From NCBI GenBank assembly GCA_014655195.1, contig BNBH01000005.1:62334-126333 (forward strand): DNA of 64,000 bases, written 5' to 3'. A program made the translations under genes and the position numbers. Numbering within the stretch: position 1 is the first letter of the stretch; each line of letters opens with the position of its first letter. This document shows, piece by piece, positions 62,547 through 64,000 of the stretch. The DNA comes from Streptomyces cellulosae (GTDB lineage: Bacteria > Actinomycetota > Actinomycetes > Streptomycetales > Streptomycetaceae). The notes beneath the pieces were generated by a model. The model saw only the letters and a program-made list of their open reading frames with translations. It had not been told where the DNA came from and made no database searches.

Positions 62547-62906
62547 ATGACAGGGTTCACCACGCGGCACACGCCCGACGGGCGTCCGGCCACGCGCTCC
62601 GCGCGCACCCTCCTCGCCGTGCTCTTCCCGCTGCTCCAGATCGCCCTGCTGCTCAGCCCGGCCCCCGACGGCGGCCTCTCCCTGGTCCACGTCACGCTCG
62701 CCGCGACCGCCGCGGCCGGGGTGGCTCTCACGGTCTGCGCCGTGATCGCCGCCCGCAGCGCGCCCGCCGTGCCGCCCACCCGGGTCCGCACCGCCCTGCG
62801 CGACCGCGACCGGCGTACGGCCTTCCTGCCTCAGCGAGATCCCGACGCCAAGGGGCGCACCCGCCCCCGAGCACCCGGTCACGCCCTCCCGGCGACCGTC
62901 GCGTAG
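62547..62906 (+). CDS. Small Streptomyces membrane protein, insertase neighbour
   Basis: 119 residues. Two membrane helices (TLLAVLFPLLQIALLLSPA and VTLAATAAAGVALTVCAVIAA) are followed by a basic, proline-rich cytoplasmic tail. It appears to be a Streptomyces-specific family (I believe a DUF6412-type protein). GAGAGGGGGA precedes ATG 62547. It lies 151 bp upstream of the YidC-like gene on the same strand, which suggests linked function. Confidence 0.75.
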   Translation: MTGFTTRHTPDGRPATRSARTLLAVLFPLLQIALLLSPAPDGGLSLVHVTLAATAAAGVALTVCAVIAARSAPAVPPTRVRTALRDRDRRTAFLPQRDPDAKGRTRPRAPGHALPATVA

Positions 62907-63057
62907 GGCTGCTTCCGCAGGACGTTCTCTCAGTTCTCGCTCCACGTTCCTTCCGCACGCCCCGCGCGTGGGTCGTCATGCCGACCTTCCCCGTCCCGTC
63001 CCGGCCGTCCGCCGCGCCGGGACCCCCGGCACGACGAGACCCCCGGAGGGCTCACCC

Positions 63058-63795
63058 TTGTCTGTCTTCGCCACCCTGGTCGAGCAGCTCGCCGACCTGC
63101 TCCGTCCCCTGTTCGGCCTGTCCGCCGCGGCCGCCGCGATCATCGCGTTCACCGCCCTCGTACGGCTCCTCGTCCACCCCCTGTCGCGGGCCGCCGCGCG
63201 CGGGCAGAAGGCGCGGGCCGCGCTCCAGCCGCGCATCGCCGAACTGCGCCGCAAGCACGGCAAGAACCCGGAGAAGCTCCAGAAGGCCGTGATGGAGCTG
63301 CACGCCGAGGAGAAGGTGTCCCCGCTCTCCGGCTGCCTGCCCAGCCTGCTCCAGCTCCCCGCGTTCTTCCTGCTCTACCACCTCTTCTCCAGCGGCTCGA
63401 TCGGCGGCGAGCCCAACGCCCTGCTCACCCACCAGCTCCTCGACGCCCCTCTCGGCGGCCGGTGGGCGGACGCCCTCGACGACGGCGGCGTGTTCGGCGG
63501 GGCAGGACTGGTGTACCTCGGCCTCTTCGCGGTCGTCACCGTCGTCGCGTACTTCAGCTACCGGCTGTCCCGCCGGATGACGGCGGCCTCGGCGGCTCTC
63601 GCGGGCACGGGAACGGGGACGGGCGCGGACCCGCAGGTGCCGGGCGCCGCCGCCATGGGCGGAGTGATGAAGGTGATGCCGTTCATGTCCTTCTTCACCC
63701 TGGTCACGGTCGCCGTCGTGCCCCTCGCCGCCGCGCTCTACGTGGTCACCTCCACCACCTGGAGCGTCATCGAACGGTCCGTGCTGTACCGGTGA
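63058..63795 (+). CDS. YidC/Oxa1-family membrane protein insertase (accessory paralogue)
   Basis: 245 residues from a TTG with GGAGGG upstream. AIIAFTALVRLLVHPLSRAA, then KHGKNPEKLQKAVMELHAEE and SPLSGCLPSLLQLPAFFLLYHLF are the YidC core; the hydrophilic-groove Arg is in TALVRLLVHP. The protein is shorter than the housekeeping YidC next to rnpA-oriC, so this is an additional copy, perhaps for a subset of membrane proteins. An upstream extension with no ribosome binding site is less likely. Confidence 0.88.
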   Translation: MSVFATLVEQLADLLRPLFGLSAAAAAIIAFTALVRLLVHPLSRAAARGQKARAALQPRIAELRRKHGKNPEKLQKAVMELHAEEKVSPLSGCLPSLLQLPAFFLLYHLFSSGSIGGEPNALLTHQLLDAPLGGRWADALDDGGVFGGAGLVYLGLFAVVTVVAYFSYRLSRRMTAASAALAGTGTGTGADPQVPGAAAMGGVMKVMPFMSFFTLVTVAVVPLAAALYVVTSTTWSVIERSVLYR

Positions 63796-63943
63796 GGGGT
63801 GCGGCGGGCGCGGTCCAGTACGTGAACCGGGTCTTGCGGAGTGGAGGGCCCGGCCTGGAAGATCGGCCGGTCCTCCGACGGCCGCGCCCGCCGCACCGGT
63901 CGTCCCCGTCGGGCGGGCGCCCGCGAGCGAGGGAGACACGACC

Positions 63944-64000
63944 ATGAAGCTGCTGCGCGTCGGTACGGCGGGACGGGAACGCCCCGCGCTGCTCGACCCC
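63944..64000 (+). CDS. Fumarylacetoacetate hydrolase family protein, 5' end only
   Basis: Nineteen codons are visible before the window ends. MKLLRVGTAGRERPALLDP is the usual N-terminus of actinobacterial FAH-family hydrolases (ureidoglycolate lyase-like/2-keto-4-pentenoate hydratase group). GAGGGAG lies nine bases upstream. The active site is outside the window, so the assignment rests on the N-terminus alone. Confidence 0.6.
   Translation, partial: MKLLRVGTAGRERPALLDP

Overview
The window is high-GC actinobacterial DNA and almost certainly Streptomyces. The evidence is strong G/C at third codon positions, frequent GTG/TTG starts, four-base stop/start overlaps, leaderless-looking promoters, and family content such as the DUF397/XRE/HATPase trio, two RDD proteins, DasR-type PTS sites and a Mec/CysO/CysM set. 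From memory, the order hppD - clpS - pncB - cysM - nagE2/nagE1/nagF - rph - rdgB - bcp matches the S. coelicolor core chromosome. This is chromosomal backbone with accessory insertions.

Layout. 0.1-5.1 kb: a secreted Lon-like protease, a four-gene osmoprotectant (OpuC-type) ABC operon, and an Lrp/AsnC regulator divergent from hppD. 5.3-11.9 kb: hppD, a TPR protein, an FAD-linked oxidase whose 3' end carries a 59-bp tandem duplication, and two RDD proteins. 12-18.6 kb: a secreted M6 metalloprotease behind a large palindrome, pncA and pncB (NAD salvage), clpS and a DUF2017 protein. 19-22.5 kb: an amino-acid permease and the CysO sulfur-carrier cysteine pathway, with a cysteine-ending leader peptide. 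23-27.4 kb: an MBL hydrolase and the GlcNAc PTS genes with DasR (dre) sites. 27.4-32.3 kb: rph, a lipoprotein, rdgB, an odd tRNA, a broken HNH gene, bcp, a GroES-like protein and a guanidinium exporter under a guanidine-III riboswitch. 32-46.3 kb: a class A PBP, an ABC-2 exporter operon, DUF1707, SGNH, DUF445 and MFS proteins, Hsp20/DUF2267, and an acetyltransferase-TetR pair with two perfect 16-bp operators. 46.4-48.3 kb: a membrane protein and a gene graveyard of three truncated genes. 48.5-51 kb: a GNAT protein and the DUF397-XRE / HATPase trio.

51.0-58.1 kb is the main accessory block. It holds an HTH/coiled-coil protein and then a tight operon: a winged-helix protein with a degenerate HNH-like zinc finger, a ParB-like protein, an SNF2-type helicase and a Vsr endonuclease. 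A convergent C5-cytosine methyltransferase overlaps the end of vsr. I read this as a helicase-containing restriction/defence module that I cannot match to a named system, and it is the best candidate here for undescribed biology.

58.2-64 kb returns to backbone: DUF1801, an alpha/beta hydrolase, a SEC-C TPR protein, an MFS pump next to a remnant of its likely HxlR regulator, a second YidC-like insertase and the start of an FAH-family gene.
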